Part shown: piece by piece, positions 51,370 through 59,996 of the stretch
Layout of the letters: every line of letters begins with the position of its first letter
Numbering within the stretch: position 1 is the stretch's first letter
Assembly (NCBI GenBank): GCA_964386385.1
Contig: CAYLRN010000001.1
Coordinates: 62,001 to 126,000 of the forward strand
Direction: 5' to 3'
Source of the DNA: RUG572 sp964386385
GTDB taxonomy: Bacteria > Verrucomicrobiota > Kiritimatiellia > RFP12 > UBA1067
Length of the DNA stretch: 64,000 nt
Position numbers and translations under genes: made by a program
The notes under the pieces: model-generated
Seen by the model: only the letters and a program-made list of their open reading frames with translations
The model's database searches: none
What the model was told of the DNA's origin: nothing

Positions 51370-52400
51370 ACCACGCGAACCCCACAGTGAAGCTCTCGAT
51401 CGTCATACCGGTCCTGAACTCGGAGAAGACCCTTCCCGCCTGCCTCGACTCGATTGCGAAGCAGACCCTCCCCCGCGGCGAATACGAGATTGTGATCGCC
51501 GACGGCGGCTCCGTCGACCGCACGCTCGAAATCGCCAAGGCCGCCGGCGTCGACGCAATCGTCCCGAACCCGCTCAAGACCGGCGAGGCCGGCAAGACCG
51601 CCGGCATAAAGGCCGCGCGCGGAGAGCTCATCGCGCTCGTGGACAGCGACAACCTCCTGCCCGACCCCGTCTGGCTAGAGCGAATGCTCGCCCCGTTCGC
51701 CGATCCGTCCGTCGCCGCCTCCGAGCCGATTTCCTACACCGTCCGCCCCGAAGACCCCGCGCTCGTGCGCTACTTCGCCCTTCTCGGCATGAACGACCCC
51801 ATCTGCCTCTTCGTCGGCAACTACGACCGCACGTGTGGCGTGACCGGCAAGTGGACGGGGCTTCCCGTGGAGACCGAGGACATGGGCGGCTGGCTGAAGC
51901 TAAGGCTCACCGAACGGGCGCTCCCCACGATCGGCGCGAACGGCTTCGTCTTCCGCCGCGCGCTCCTGGACGGCACGAACTGGGAGCCGTACCTCTTCGA
52001 CATAGACATCCTCTACGAGCGCATCCGCGCAGACGGCGAAGTGCGCGTCGCCAAGGTGAAGACCGGCATCGTCCATCTCTACTGCGCGCGCTTCGGCGAC
52101 TTCGTCCGGAAGCAGCGCCGGCGCATACGCGACTTCCTCTTCTTCGCGCAGGAGAAGAAGCGCACCTATCCGTGGAATGCAGGCAGGAAGTCCGGCATCG
52201 CGCTCTTCTGCATCTCCACCGTCACCGTCCTGCCGCTCGTCGTGCAGGCGGCGATCGGATTCGCGCGCAGCCGCGACGCGGCGTGGCTCTACCACGTCCC
52301 CGCCTGCTGGGCGACGCTCGCCGTCTACGGCCGCGGGGCGCTGTCGCGTCTCTTCGGACGCAGGCAGTCCCCCGTCAGCCGCGACGGCTGGCAGCGCTGA
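51366..52400 (+). CDS. Family 2 glycosyltransferase with C-terminal membrane segments
   Basis: The 344-residue protein has a GT-A fold: LSIVIPVLNSEKTLPACLDS, then ADGGSVDRT and LVDSDN with the metal-binding Asp93-Ser-Asp95. A conserved-looking LYERIRADGEV region lies at about 222-232. One or two hydrophobic segments (GIALFCISTVTVLPLVVQAA, near 280-300) anchor it in the membrane. It would transfer an activated sugar to a lipid or glycan; donor and acceptor are unknown. It overlaps the DUF1846 gene by 4 bp, an uncommon pairing. Confidence 0.88.
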   Translation: MNHANPTVKLSIVIPVLNSEKTLPACLDSIAKQTLPRGEYEIVIADGGSVDRTLEIAKAAGVDAIVPNPLKTGEAGKTAGIKAARGELIALVDSDNLLPDPVWLERMLAPFADPSVAASEPISYTVRPEDPALVRYFALLGMNDPICLFVGNYDRTCGVTGKWTGLPVETEDMGGWLKLRLTERALPTIGANGFVFRRALLDGTNWEPYLFDIDILYERIRADGEVRVAKVKTGIVHLYCARFGDFVRKQRRRIRDFLFFAQEKKRTYPWNAGRKSGIALFCISTVTVLPLVVQAAIGFARSRDAAWLYHVPACWATLAVYGRGALSRLFGRRQSPVSRDGWQR

Positions 52401-52402
52401 AC

Positions 52403-52434
52403 GCCCGCGTTTCGGGAAAACCGCCGAAACGCGG
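52403..52434. terminator. Bidirectional hairpin between convergent genes
   Basis: CCCGCGTTTCGG at 52403-52414 pairs with CCGAAACGCGGG at 52423-52434 around an 8-nt loop. It lies between the glycosyltransferase stop and the MBL-fold gene stop. There is no T-run on either side, so it may be an atypical terminator. Confidence 0.6.
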
Positions 52435-52443
52435 GAATCGGCT

Positions 52444-53382
52444 TCAGCCCAGCACGACTTCCATGCCGTCCGCCGCCGCGCGAAGGGGCGGCGGCAGAGT
52501 CGCGTCGATCTTCTCCGGCGTGTCCGCGAAGCCAACGCCCATGTGGGTGAGATAGACCGGCTGGCCGGCGGGCGGACAGTACCGCCCCGTGCGCAGAAGC
52601 ATTTTCGCCGTGCGCCTGACCGTCTCGACGCTCGAATGGACGAATATGCGGAAGTCCTCATCCATCGCCGCGCCCGGGCCCATCGTCGCCTCCATCACGA
52701 GCGCCGTGACAGGCCGACCGGGGTTGACGCCCGACGCGACGCTCTTCCCGATCGGAATGTGCGGGTCGATTCCGACGATACGCGCCGCCTCGCCCGGAAT
52801 GCCGCCGGTGTCGGTGGCGTACAGAAGGCGGGCGTCGCCCTTCTCAACCAGGTAGAACGACGTCCGTTCAAGCGTCCCGTCCGTCATGCGCGTCGTGCAG
52901 TGGTTCGCAGGAAGGCTCGTGAAGCGAAGTCCGAACTCCTCCACGCTCTGCCCGAACCGAAGCGGAGTCACCGCCGGCGACGGAACGCCCGCCTTCGCCG
53001 CAGCCTCCACGAACATCCTCTTCGCCGTCCCGAACCACGTCTCATGGCAGTAGACGCGCTTCACGCCGGCCTCGATCGCGCTTGCGGGGTCGTAGTGGTC
53101 GCCGTGCGAATGCGTATAGAAGACCGCCTCCGGACGGCAGCCCGGCGGAATCATGTCAAGGCAGCACCGCGTTAGGTCTATGAGGACGCTCCGCTCGAGA
53201 AGGACGCTCGACTGCCGCCGCGGCGCCCCCGGCCGCCACCCCGCGGCCCCTGTGCCAAGAAAGCGGACGCGAATGCCGCGGCCGGCGGCGGAATCAGCGG
53301 CAGGGGACGCGCCGCCGGCGACGCCCGCAGAGACGGCGCACGCCGAAGCGGCGCCGATAAAGGCCTTTCGTGTACAATCCAT
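52444..53382 (-). CDS. Exported MBL-fold metal-dependent hydrolase
   Basis: The 312-residue protein has the metallo-beta-lactamase motif THSHGDHYDP (His91, His93, Asp95, His96), and IRVRFLGTGAAGW opens the fold. Later ligand candidates are HCTTR near 170, ATDTGG and THMGVGF. The N-terminus TRKAFIGAASACAVSAGVAG looks like a twin-arginine-type or Sec signal, with an Arg-Lys pair. It resembles phosphodiesterase/PhnP-like MBL proteins, but the substrate is not known. ATG 53382 follows AAAGGA at 8-nt spacing; the frame extends 10 codons further upstream. Confidence 0.85.
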   Translation of the reverse strand: MDCTRKAFIGAASACAVSAGVAGGASPAADSAAGRGIRVRFLGTGAAGWRPGAPRRQSSVLLERSVLIDLTRCCLDMIPPGCRPEAVFYTHSHGDHYDPASAIEAGVKRVYCHETWFGTAKRMFVEAAAKAGVPSPAVTPLRFGQSVEEFGLRFTSLPANHCTTRMTDGTLERTSFYLVEKGDARLLYATDTGGIPGEAARIVGIDPHIPIGKSVASGVNPGRPVTALVMEATMGPGAAMDEDFRIFVHSSVETVRRTAKMLLRTGRYCPPAGQPVYLTHMGVGFADTPEKIDATLPPPLRAAADGMEVVLG

Positions 53383-53428
53383 GTCAACAGTCCTTTCCTT
53401 CATGTCGGCCATAGCCCCAGTTCAATGC

Positions 53429-53457
53429 AAAAGGGCCGCCCCATGGCGGGACGGCCC
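53429..53457 (-). terminator. Rho-independent terminator of ilvC
   Basis: On the - strand GGGCCGTCCCGCC, loop ATGG, GGCGGCCC and TTTTG form a strong hairpin with a short U-tract. A second hairpin, CCGTCC at 53466-53471 with GGACGG at 53488-53493 and an inner CCCGC/GCGGG stem, precedes it. Both follow the ilvC stop at 53517. Confidence 0.82.
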
Positions 53458-53516
53458 TCGATCTTCCGTCCGCCCGCTTTCGCGGGTGGACGGCATCTGC
53501 GGATCCGGGAATCGCG

Positions 53517-54623
53517 TCAGATGGACTTGCGACCGCCCCAGCCGGCGCTGGTCTTGTCGCCCTTCGCCTCTTCGTGCGGGCGGAGCGAGCGGACGGCCGC
53601 GCCGGCGCGCCACATCTCGCTGTCGCGCATGTCCTTGAGCTTGGCGGCCATCTTCTCCTTGTAGTCCGCGCAGCCCGTGTCGCGAATCACTTCCTTCGCC
53701 TCCTTCATCGTCTTCACGCTCGCGTAGAGCTTCTTGAAGACGGGCTCGGTGGCCTTGCGGAAGGCCGGACGCCACTTGAGCGCGCCGTGCTGGGCCGTCT
53801 GCGAGCAGTTGCTGTACATCCAGTCCATGCCGTTCTCGTCCACAAGGCGGATGAGCGACTGCGTGAGTTCCTCGCACGTCTCGTTGAACGCCTCGGACGG
53901 CGAGTGGCCGTTCGCGCGGAGGGTGTAGAACTGCGCCTCCATCACGCCCGCGAGGGCGCCCATCAGGATGCCACGCTCGCCGACGAGGTCGGACGTCACC
54001 TCATGCTCGAACGTCGTCGGGAAAAGATAGCCGGAGCCGACCGCGATGCCGATCGCCTTCGTCACCTCCTCGACCTTCTTGGCGCTCATGCCGTTCGGCT
54101 CGAACGCGAAGGAGCTGTTGATGCCCGCGCCGGAGAGGAAGTTGCGGCGCACCGACGTGCCGGACCCCTTCGGGGCGACCATCACGAGACCGACGCCCTC
54201 GGCAGGCTCGATGCCCGTGAGCTTGCGGTAGACGTAGCCGAAGCCGTGCGAGAAATAAAGGTACTTGCCGGGAGTGACGAACTTCTCGATCTTCTTCCAG
54301 ACTTCGCCGACGCTGCCGTCGGAGACGAGCATCATCACGATGTCGCCCTTCTCGGCGGCCTCCTCAAGCGAGAACAGCGTCTCGCCCTCGACCCAGCCGT
54401 CCTTGATCGCGCGCTTCCAGGAGCTGTTCGCCTTGCTGCTCTTGCGCTGGCCGACGATGACGTTGATGCCGTTGTCGCGCATGTTGAGGGCCTGCCCCGG
54501 CCCCTGGATGCCATAGCCGAGCACCGCGACCGTCATGTTCTTGAGAACGGTCTGCGCCTTCTTGAGCGGGAACTCCTTGCGCGTCGTGATGACCTCTTGG
54601 ACGTCGCCGAACTTGATCTTCAT
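53517..54623 (-). CDS. ilvC: Ketol-acid reductoisomerase
   Basis: IlvC isomerises and reduces acetolactate and acetohydroxybutyrate in branched-chain amino acid synthesis using NAD(P)H and Mg2+. The 368-residue protein has the Rossmann loop GYGIQGPG (36-43), VMMLVSDGSVGEVW, YLYFSHGFGYVY, APKGSGTSVRR and the metal-site helices FEHEVTSDLVGERG and SEAFNETCEELTQS. The sequence pattern (LNMRDNGINVIVGQ, GINSSFA, GMDWMYSNCSQTAQ) is closer to the Bacteroidetes/fungal Ilv5 branch than to common short bacterial class I enzymes. It is flanked by its own promoter-like box (about 54670) and terminator. Confidence 0.96.
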   Translation of the reverse strand: MKIKFGDVQEVITTRKEFPLKKAQTVLKNMTVAVLGYGIQGPGQALNMRDNGINVIVGQRKSSKANSSWKRAIKDGWVEGETLFSLEEAAEKGDIVMMLVSDGSVGEVWKKIEKFVTPGKYLYFSHGFGYVYRKLTGIEPAEGVGLVMVAPKGSGTSVRRNFLSGAGINSSFAFEPNGMSAKKVEEVTKAIGIAVGSGYLFPTTFEHEVTSDLVGERGILMGALAGVMEAQFYTLRANGHSPSEAFNETCEELTQSLIRLVDENGMDWMYSNCSQTAQHGALKWRPAFRKATEPVFKKLYASVKTMKEAKEVIRDTGCADYKEKMAAKLKDMRDSEMWRAGAAVRSLRPHEEAKGDKTSAGWGGRKSI

Positions 54624-54669
54624 CTGTTTACTCCTTTTCCTTCCACGCGGAACGCGGGAATTTCCATGT

Positions 54670-54675
54670 ATGATA
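54670..54675 (-). promoter_or_regulatory. Possible -10 of ilvC
   Basis: TGATATCAT on the - strand places TATCAT here, about 46 nt upstream of the ilvC ATG at 54623. TAGTCA 17 bp upstream is a poor -35. The same TATCAT form appears at 39441-39446. Confidence 0.4.
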
Positions 54676-54758
54676 TCAAAAAATCTTTCCTATGACTACT
54701 TGCAAATGCAGAAAATCGGCTTTTGGAAGATTTTCGCCGGTACGCGGAGATGGAAGGA

Positions 54759-54834
54759 TGGTCGGACTGGCGGGGATCGGACCCGCGACCCCAACATTAA
54801 AAGTGTCGTGCTCTACCAACTGAGCTACAGTCCG
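54759..54834 (-). tRNA. tRNA-Lys(UUU)
   Basis: The acceptor stem CGGACTG pairs fully with CAGTCCG, followed by discriminator A and an encoded CCA (54759-54761). The D-arm is GCTCAGTTGGTAGAGC. The anticodon stem is CGACA/TGTTG with loop CTTTTAA, giving anticodon TTT. The T-arm is GCGGG-TCCGATC-CCCGC, where the loop has C instead of T at its second position. The 5' C is unusual for bacterial tRNA-Lys, which normally starts with G. Confidence 0.95.
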
Positions 54835-54857
54835 AAAACATTGAGGAAACAAGGGAC

Positions 54858-54886
54858 ATTGTACCGAATCCGGCGGCCAAAAGCAA
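54858..54886 (-). promoter_or_regulatory. Promoter of tRNA-Lys
   Basis: On the - strand TTGCTT (54881-54886) and TACAAT (54858-54863) are separated by 17 bp. The 5' leader would be about 17 nt. The rest of 54887-55000 shows no feature. Confidence 0.75.
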
Positions 54887-55000
54887 TGGCGAAGTTCACC
54901 TTTTTGGAGCGAAAAGACGAGAGCGCCTGGACTGCCGCCGAGACCGCCCGGAAAAATCTTCGGGAAATTGGCCCGCTTGGGCTGGAATTTACCGGCGACG

Positions 55001-56278
55001 TCACTCGTGGCGCAGGGCCTCGATCGGGTCCAGGGACGCGGCGCGAAGGGCCGGATAGAGTCCGAAGACAATGCCTATCCCCACGGAGATGCCGAACGCA
55101 AGAGCCATTGAATACGGCTGCACGACCGTCGGCATCCCGGAGAAGAACGTTATGAGAAGCGGGATGAGGACGCCCACGAGAATCCCGGAAAGCCCGCCGC
55201 AGATGGACAGCACGCACGTGTTGATCAGGAACTGGACGACGATGCGGCTGCGGCGGGCGCCGATCGCGCGGCGTATGCCGATCTCCTGCGTCCGTTCCGT
55301 CACCGAGGCGAGCATGATGTTCATGATGCCTATTCCGCCGACGAGGAGCGAAATGCCGGCGATCGCGCCAAGGACGACGTTGTACGTCCGCTTCGTCCGC
55401 TCCGCCTCGTGGAGAAGCGAAAGCGGAACGTCGACCTTGAAGTCCGGCTTCTTGTGGAAGCGCCGGAGCATGGCCTCGATCGCCTTCGCACCGGCCTCGA
55501 CGCAGTCGGTCGACGACATTCGCACGATGACCTGCGAGAGCTCCACGCGCTCGCCCTGCATGGAACCCGACACCATGCGGATCTGCGCGACGCCGAAGAG
55601 GCGCTTCGCCGTGGAGAGCGGAATGTACACGTCGGCGTCCGAATCGGGCGCCCGCGTGTTGCCGCTCACCTCGTTCCTGACAATGCCCACGACTTCGAAG
55701 AGGCCGCGCCCAAGACGCACGTGCTGGCCCAGGATGCGGCGCGCGGCAAGGAGGTTGCGGACGCCGAATTCCGTCAGAACGCACACGTTCGCCCGCGCGT
55801 CGTCGTCCGCCTGCGTCAGCACGCGGCCGGCGAGGAGCGGACGATGCACGACGTCGAACCACTCCGGCACGGTCTCCACCACGCGCAGCTCTATCTGCCG
55901 GTCGTTGTACCTGGCCGTACGCCGCACCATGCGCGCCGAAACGGTGTCCTCGACGCCGGGGACCGATTCGCGGATGCGCCGCTCGTCCTCGTAGAGAAGA
56001 CCGTATGGAATCACCTGCGCGCGCCGGCCGCTAGTCTGCGGCTGGTTGACGTCGTCGGCCGGCTTGACCGAGCTGAGGAGGATGTTCTGGCTGCCAAGGC
56101 GCCTGATCGACTCAAGCGCCTGCTGGCTCGCGCCCTCGCCTACGGCGAGCATGGCGATCACTGACCCGACGCCGAAGACCATGCCGAGCATTGTCAGGAA
56201 AGAGCGCGTCTTGTGCCGCCAGACGTCGCCCGCGCCGAGCTTGACGAACGGCCAGAGAAATGCAATGTCACGGAGCAT
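55001..56278 (-). CDS. MacB/FtsX-type ABC transporter permease
   Basis: The 425-residue protein has the MacB layout. One membrane helix near the N-terminus (RSFLTMLGMVFGVGSVIAML) is followed by a large periplasmic MacB-PCD domain (about 60-300). Three membrane helices lie at the C-terminus, starting at VVLGAIAGISLLVGGIGIMN, with the typical TERTQEIGIRRAIGARRSRI cytoplasmic loop. Such proteins act as mechanotransmission pumps for lipoproteins, toxins or peptides. The ATPase gene precedes it with an 11-bp overlap. No membrane-fusion (MacA-like) gene is adjacent. Confidence 0.93.
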   Translation of the reverse strand: MLRDIAFLWPFVKLGAGDVWRHKTRSFLTMLGMVFGVGSVIAMLAVGEGASQQALESIRRLGSQNILLSSVKPADDVNQPQTSGRRAQVIPYGLLYEDERRIRESVPGVEDTVSARMVRRTARYNDRQIELRVVETVPEWFDVVHRPLLAGRVLTQADDDARANVCVLTEFGVRNLLAARRILGQHVRLGRGLFEVVGIVRNEVSGNTRAPDSDADVYIPLSTAKRLFGVAQIRMVSGSMQGERVELSQVIVRMSSTDCVEAGAKAIEAMLRRFHKKPDFKVDVPLSLLHEAERTKRTYNVVLGAIAGISLLVGGIGIMNIMLASVTERTQEIGIRRAIGARRSRIVVQFLINTCVLSICGGLSGILVGVLIPLLITFFSGMPTVVQPYSMALAFGISVGIGIVFGLYPALRAASLDPIEALRHE

Positions 56279-56969
56279 AGGTCAGCACCCTCCCGTCCTT
56301 CACCACGATGTGGGATTTCGCGTATGCGTCTATGTCCGGCTCGTGCGTGACGACGATCACGGTCTTCCCCTGCTCGTAGAGCTCCTGGAAAAGAGCCATG
56401 ATCTGGACGGACGTCTTCGAGTCGAGATTGCCCGTCGGTTCGTCCGCCAGCAGCACCGCCGGGTCGTTCGCAAGCGCGCGGGCCACCGCCACGCGCTGGC
56501 GCTGGCCGCCGGAGAGCTCCATCGGCAGATGCGAGAGGCGGTGGTCGATCTCCACGCGCGCCGCCAGTTCCTTCGCCCGGCGCGTGCGCTCCTCCGGCGG
56601 GACGCCAAGGTAGAACATCGGCACCTCGATGTTCTCAAGCACGGTGAGCTGCGGGATGAGGTGGAAGCTCTGGAAGACGAATCCCAGGTTCTTGAGGCGG
56701 TGGTCGGAGAGCTCGTTGTCCGTCATGTGCGCCACGTCCACGCCGTTTAGCCAATACGCGCCGGACGTCGGCCGGTCAAGGCATCCGAGAATGTTGAGAA
56801 GAGTGGACTTCCCGGATCCTGACGGCCCCATTATGGACCAGTACTGTCCGCGGTGAATCGTGAAGGAAACGCCGTCAAGCGCCTTCACGGTCTCGTCGCC
56901 GACGAAGTAATGCCGCTTCACGTCGTCCAGCCGGACGACCTCGTCGCGCGACGGAATCCCGTCACTCAT
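56268..56969 (-). CDS. LolD/MacB-type ABC transporter ATP-binding protein
   Basis: The 233-residue ATPase has Walker A GPSGSGKS (48-55), a LSGGQRQRVAVARAL signature, Walker B LLADEPTGNLDS and VTHEPDIDAYA for the switch histidine. DEPTGNLDS and the GxVFQSFHLIPQLTVLEN block place it in the LolD/MacB/FtsE group. It overlaps its permease by 11 bp and the upstream nucleotidyltransferase by 8 bp, so all three are one transcript. Confidence 0.95.
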   Translation of the reverse strand: MSDGIPSRDEVVRLDDVKRHYFVGDETVKALDGVSFTIHRGQYWSIMGPSGSGKSTLLNILGCLDRPTSGAYWLNGVDVAHMTDNELSDHRLKNLGFVFQSFHLIPQLTVLENIEVPMFYLGVPPEERTRRAKELAARVEIDHRLSHLPMELSGGQRQRVAVARALANDPAVLLADEPTGNLDSKTSVQIMALFQELYEQGKTVIVVTHEPDIDAYAKSHIVVKDGRVLTYAP

Positions 56970-58425
56970 GCCCTTCTCCTTTCTTCACGGCGCATTCCAT
57001 CGCGCCCTCCGCGTCAGTCCGCCCGAACACGTATTTCCTGAAGTGGCGCAGACCGCCCTCGACGTCCGAAAAACGCCCGTCCAGCTGCGCCTCGTAGCAT
57101 GCGTCCAGCCACGGCCCGAAGCACGACGACGGACGATGCCCAAGGGCGATCAGATGGCGTCCCATCACGATTGGCTTCGGCGCCGACGCGGCCACGCGAA
57201 GGCTCTCCGCCCTCTCCGCCAGCCACTTCAGCTCCGCCCCGTCGTCCGCGCCCTTCTGCATTCCCGGCGGACGGCCCTCGGAATCCGCCTGCGCCACGCG
57301 GACAAGGCGGTCGATCCGCCCCACCCGCGCCGCAAGACGCCGAACTGCCGAATCGCCCGCGCCGGAGCGCCACATCGCGAACGGCTGCATGTGCTCGCGC
57401 ACGAGCGGCGGCACCTCGCGCAGAAGGCGCTCCTCGTTCGTAAGACGCCGCAGGAAGGACATCGTCGGCGCGACGCCCGCGCCGTCGTGTCCGAGACTGC
57501 GAATGCGCTTCTTCCTGCGGTCGTAGCGCGTCGTAGCCGGCTTTCCGAAGTCATGGCACGTCACCGCCAGGCCGACGAGAAAATCCTCGTCCGCGTCGCC
57601 GACGCGATGGCGGGCGAAAGAGTCCAGCGCCAGGCACGTGTGATTCCACACGTCGCCCTCCGGATGCCAGTGCGGATCCTGCCGGCATCCTATGAGCGCG
57701 GCAAGCTCCGGAAAATGCGCAACCCATCCGGTCGAACGCAGAAAGGCAAGCCCCCTGCCGATCTCGACGCCCTTGACGAGCAGCTTTCGCCATTCGTCGC
57801 AGATCCGCTCCGGCGGAAGACCCTCCATGCCCATCGTGCGGCAGATGTCGACAGTCTCCTGCACAGGGGAGAGTCCGAAACGCGCGACGAACTGCATCCC
57901 GCGCAGGACGCGCAGGGGGTCTTCGACGAATTTCGGCGATACGTGGCGAAGCCGGCGGCGGCGCAGGTCGTCCACCCCGCCGAATGGGTCCTCGAAGACG
58001 CCCTCAAGCGGGTCGTAGTAGAGCGCGTTTACGGTGAAGTCGCGCCGGCTGGCGGCCTCCGCGATGGAAAGGTCGGGATCGGAGTCGATTTCAAAGCCCC
58101 TGTGCCCGGTCCCGCGCTTCGACTCGCGGCGCGGCAGCGACACGTCTATGTCGAAATGCCGGATTTTCAGGACGCCGAACGAGACGCCGCATTCGTCGAA
58201 CTCGAACCGGCTGGAGACGACCGACTGCAGCCGTTCGGCGGGAAGCCCGAACACCTCAAGGTCAACGTCCTTTATCCCGCGCTCGCCGAGAAGCAGGTCG
58301 CGCACTGCGCCGCCGACCATCATGGCGCGGCCGCCGGCCCGCGACACGAGGCCGGCAATCGCGCGGACGGCGTCCATCAGCCTTGGGCTGACGATGCCAA
58401 GGTCGACGTTCGTTTTTTCCTGCAT
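56962..58425 (-). CDS. CCA-adding enzyme/poly(A) polymerase family protein with HD domain
   Basis: The 487-residue protein has the class II nucleotidyltransferase head: MMVGGAVRDLLLGERGIKDV with the metal-binding pair Asp53/Asp55 (DVDLEVFG), RRDFTVNALYYDP and VEDPLRVLRGMQFVARFG. An HD domain follows (HPEGDVWNHTCLALDS, TCHDFGKPATTRYD). It resembles the bacterial CCA tRNA nucleotidyltransferases with HD domain, although tRNA-Lys here already encodes CCA. ATG 58425 is chosen since AAGGTGAG lies upstream; the GTG at 58437 overlaps that site. Confidence 0.9.
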   Translation of the reverse strand: MQEKTNVDLGIVSPRLMDAVRAIAGLVSRAGGRAMMVGGAVRDLLLGERGIKDVDLEVFGLPAERLQSVVSSRFEFDECGVSFGVLKIRHFDIDVSLPRRESKRGTGHRGFEIDSDPDLSIAEAASRRDFTVNALYYDPLEGVFEDPFGGVDDLRRRRLRHVSPKFVEDPLRVLRGMQFVARFGLSPVQETVDICRTMGMEGLPPERICDEWRKLLVKGVEIGRGLAFLRSTGWVAHFPELAALIGCRQDPHWHPEGDVWNHTCLALDSFARHRVGDADEDFLVGLAVTCHDFGKPATTRYDRRKKRIRSLGHDGAGVAPTMSFLRRLTNEERLLREVPPLVREHMQPFAMWRSGAGDSAVRRLAARVGRIDRLVRVAQADSEGRPPGMQKGADDGAELKWLAERAESLRVAASAPKPIVMGRHLIALGHRPSSCFGPWLDACYEAQLDGRFSDVEGGLRHFRKYVFGRTDAEGAMECAVKKGEGHE

Positions 58426-58462
58426 AATGGCACTCACCTTCGAAAATCCTTTTTTGAACTAC

Positions 58463-58468
58463 ATTATA
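58463..58468 (-). promoter_or_regulatory. Predicted -10 of the nucleotidyltransferase-ABC operon
   Basis: TATAAT on the - strand within TTCGTATAATGTAG, about 38 nt upstream of the ATG at 58425. No good -35 is visible. The interval 58438-58607 holds no other feature. Confidence 0.55.
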
Positions 58469-58607
58469 CGAATTCCAACGGCCTCGCGCCAGTACTACAG
58501 GGAACGTCTTTTCCGGCATGGTTTGGCGAGGGCGAGGGCGTGGACACGGCCGCCGAGGTCTTCCCACCCGCCCTCGCACACTTCGAGAGGCGGATCCTTT
58601 GTCATGG

Positions 58608-59978
58608 TCAGTTGGCGGAAGAGGCGCAGAGGGCGGAGACGAGATCCGACTTCCAGCGTTCAAGACGCTCTGGCGTGTCGCATTCGACAAGAAGACGCAA
58701 GTAGGGTTCGGTGTTCGACTGCCGGACGGATATCCAGCCTTCCGCATATTCAAGACGATGGCCGTCGATGTCCGAACGCCCCGTCTCCGTCCCCAGCGCC
58801 TTCGCCGCCGCAAGGACTCGCGCGATGGCCGCCGGCTTGTCGTCCACCTTGAAGTTGAGCTCTCCGGAATTCGCGTACTTCCGCGTGATTGGCGACATGA
58901 ACTCCGAAACGGTCCGCCCTCCGCGCTTCGCCTCGGCGAACGCGCCTAGAAGGCGCAGGGCGGCGAGTTCGCCCGAATCGCAGTGCATGAAGTCGCGGAA
59001 GTAGTAGTGTCCCGCCAGTTCGCCGCCGCATACGGCCTCCGTCTTCCGCAGGAGGACTTTCGCGTAGGCGTGTCCAACCTTGCCCATGACGGGCGCGCAG
59101 CCCATGGCGCGAACGGCCTCGATTGCCGAGCGGGAGGTGCGGACGTCGTGGATGACCGCCTTGCCGTCCCGCGCGTCGGGGAAGGTGGAGGCGAGAACCG
59201 GTATCAGATAGTCGGGCTGGATGAAGTCGCCGCGCTCGTCCACGAACATGCAGCGGTCGGCATCGCCGTCGAAGACGACGCCGCAGTCAAGCCCGCGCTC
59301 CCGCACGGCGGACGCGACCTGCTCCCGCGCCTCGGCGAGGAGCGGATTGGGGGAGTGGTGCGGAAAGCGTCCGTCCGGCACGTCGTTCAGGAAGACTGCG
59401 GACGGGAAGAGCTCGTGGGCGAGGATGGACGCCATGCCGTCCGAGCAGTCGACCGCGAAGCGCAGGGACGAGAAGTCCGGAAAGCGCGACGCGGAGAGGT
59501 TCGCGCGCAGCCAGGCGACGTACCGCGCCCGCCGCGCCATGTCGTCGGGCGGCGGGGCGGATGCGGCGTCCGCAGGGCAGTGCGACGAATCGGAGAGGAC
59601 CAGTCTTTCGACTTCTGCGAGGCCGCTCTCGTATCCGACCGGCAGTGCGCCCTTCCGCGAGACCTTCAGACCGTTGTCAGTCGGCGGGTTGTGCGAGGCG
59701 GTGATCATCACGCTGCCGTCGAAGTCCTCCTGCGCGGTGAAGAAGTAGACCATCGGCGTGGTGGCGAGACCGAGGTCCGCCACCTCAGCGCCGGCGGAGC
59801 GAAGTCCCGCGACAAGCGCGCCATGGACGGCCGGCGAGGTCGCGCGCGCGTCGCGCCCCACCAGCCAGCGGCGGCCGCCAACGACGGCGGGCAGCGCCCG
59901 GCCGACGCGATAGACCACGTCTAGGTCGAAGTCGACGCCGAACGTCCCCCGCATGTCGTAGGCCTTGAAGAATCCCAT
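58608..59978 (-). CDS. Phosphomannomutase/phosphoglucomutase
   Basis: The 456-residue protein is an alpha-D-phosphohexomutase. The phosphoserine loop is TASHNP with Ser95, the metal-binding loop is DGDADR (237-242), the sugar-specificity loop is GGELAGHYYF (GEMSGH-like, typical of PMM/PGM), and the phosphate-binding tail is RQSNTEPYLRL. It would interconvert mannose- or glucose-1- and 6-phosphates for nucleotide-sugar synthesis. GFFKAYDMRGTFG at the N-terminus supports the start. It is transcribed 18 bp after the GH106-like gene stop. Confidence 0.95.
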   Translation of the reverse strand: MGFFKAYDMRGTFGVDFDLDVVYRVGRALPAVVGGRRWLVGRDARATSPAVHGALVAGLRSAGAEVADLGLATTPMVYFFTAQEDFDGSVMITASHNPPTDNGLKVSRKGALPVGYESGLAEVERLVLSDSSHCPADAASAPPPDDMARRARYVAWLRANLSASRFPDFSSLRFAVDCSDGMASILAHELFPSAVFLNDVPDGRFPHHSPNPLLAEAREQVASAVRERGLDCGVVFDGDADRCMFVDERGDFIQPDYLIPVLASTFPDARDGKAVIHDVRTSRSAIEAVRAMGCAPVMGKVGHAYAKVLLRKTEAVCGGELAGHYYFRDFMHCDSGELAALRLLGAFAEAKRGGRTVSEFMSPITRKYANSGELNFKVDDKPAAIARVLAAAKALGTETGRSDIDGHRLEYAEGWISVRQSNTEPYLRLLVECDTPERLERWKSDLVSALCASSAN

Positions 59979-59996
59979 GACGCGCCTGCCTTTCGT

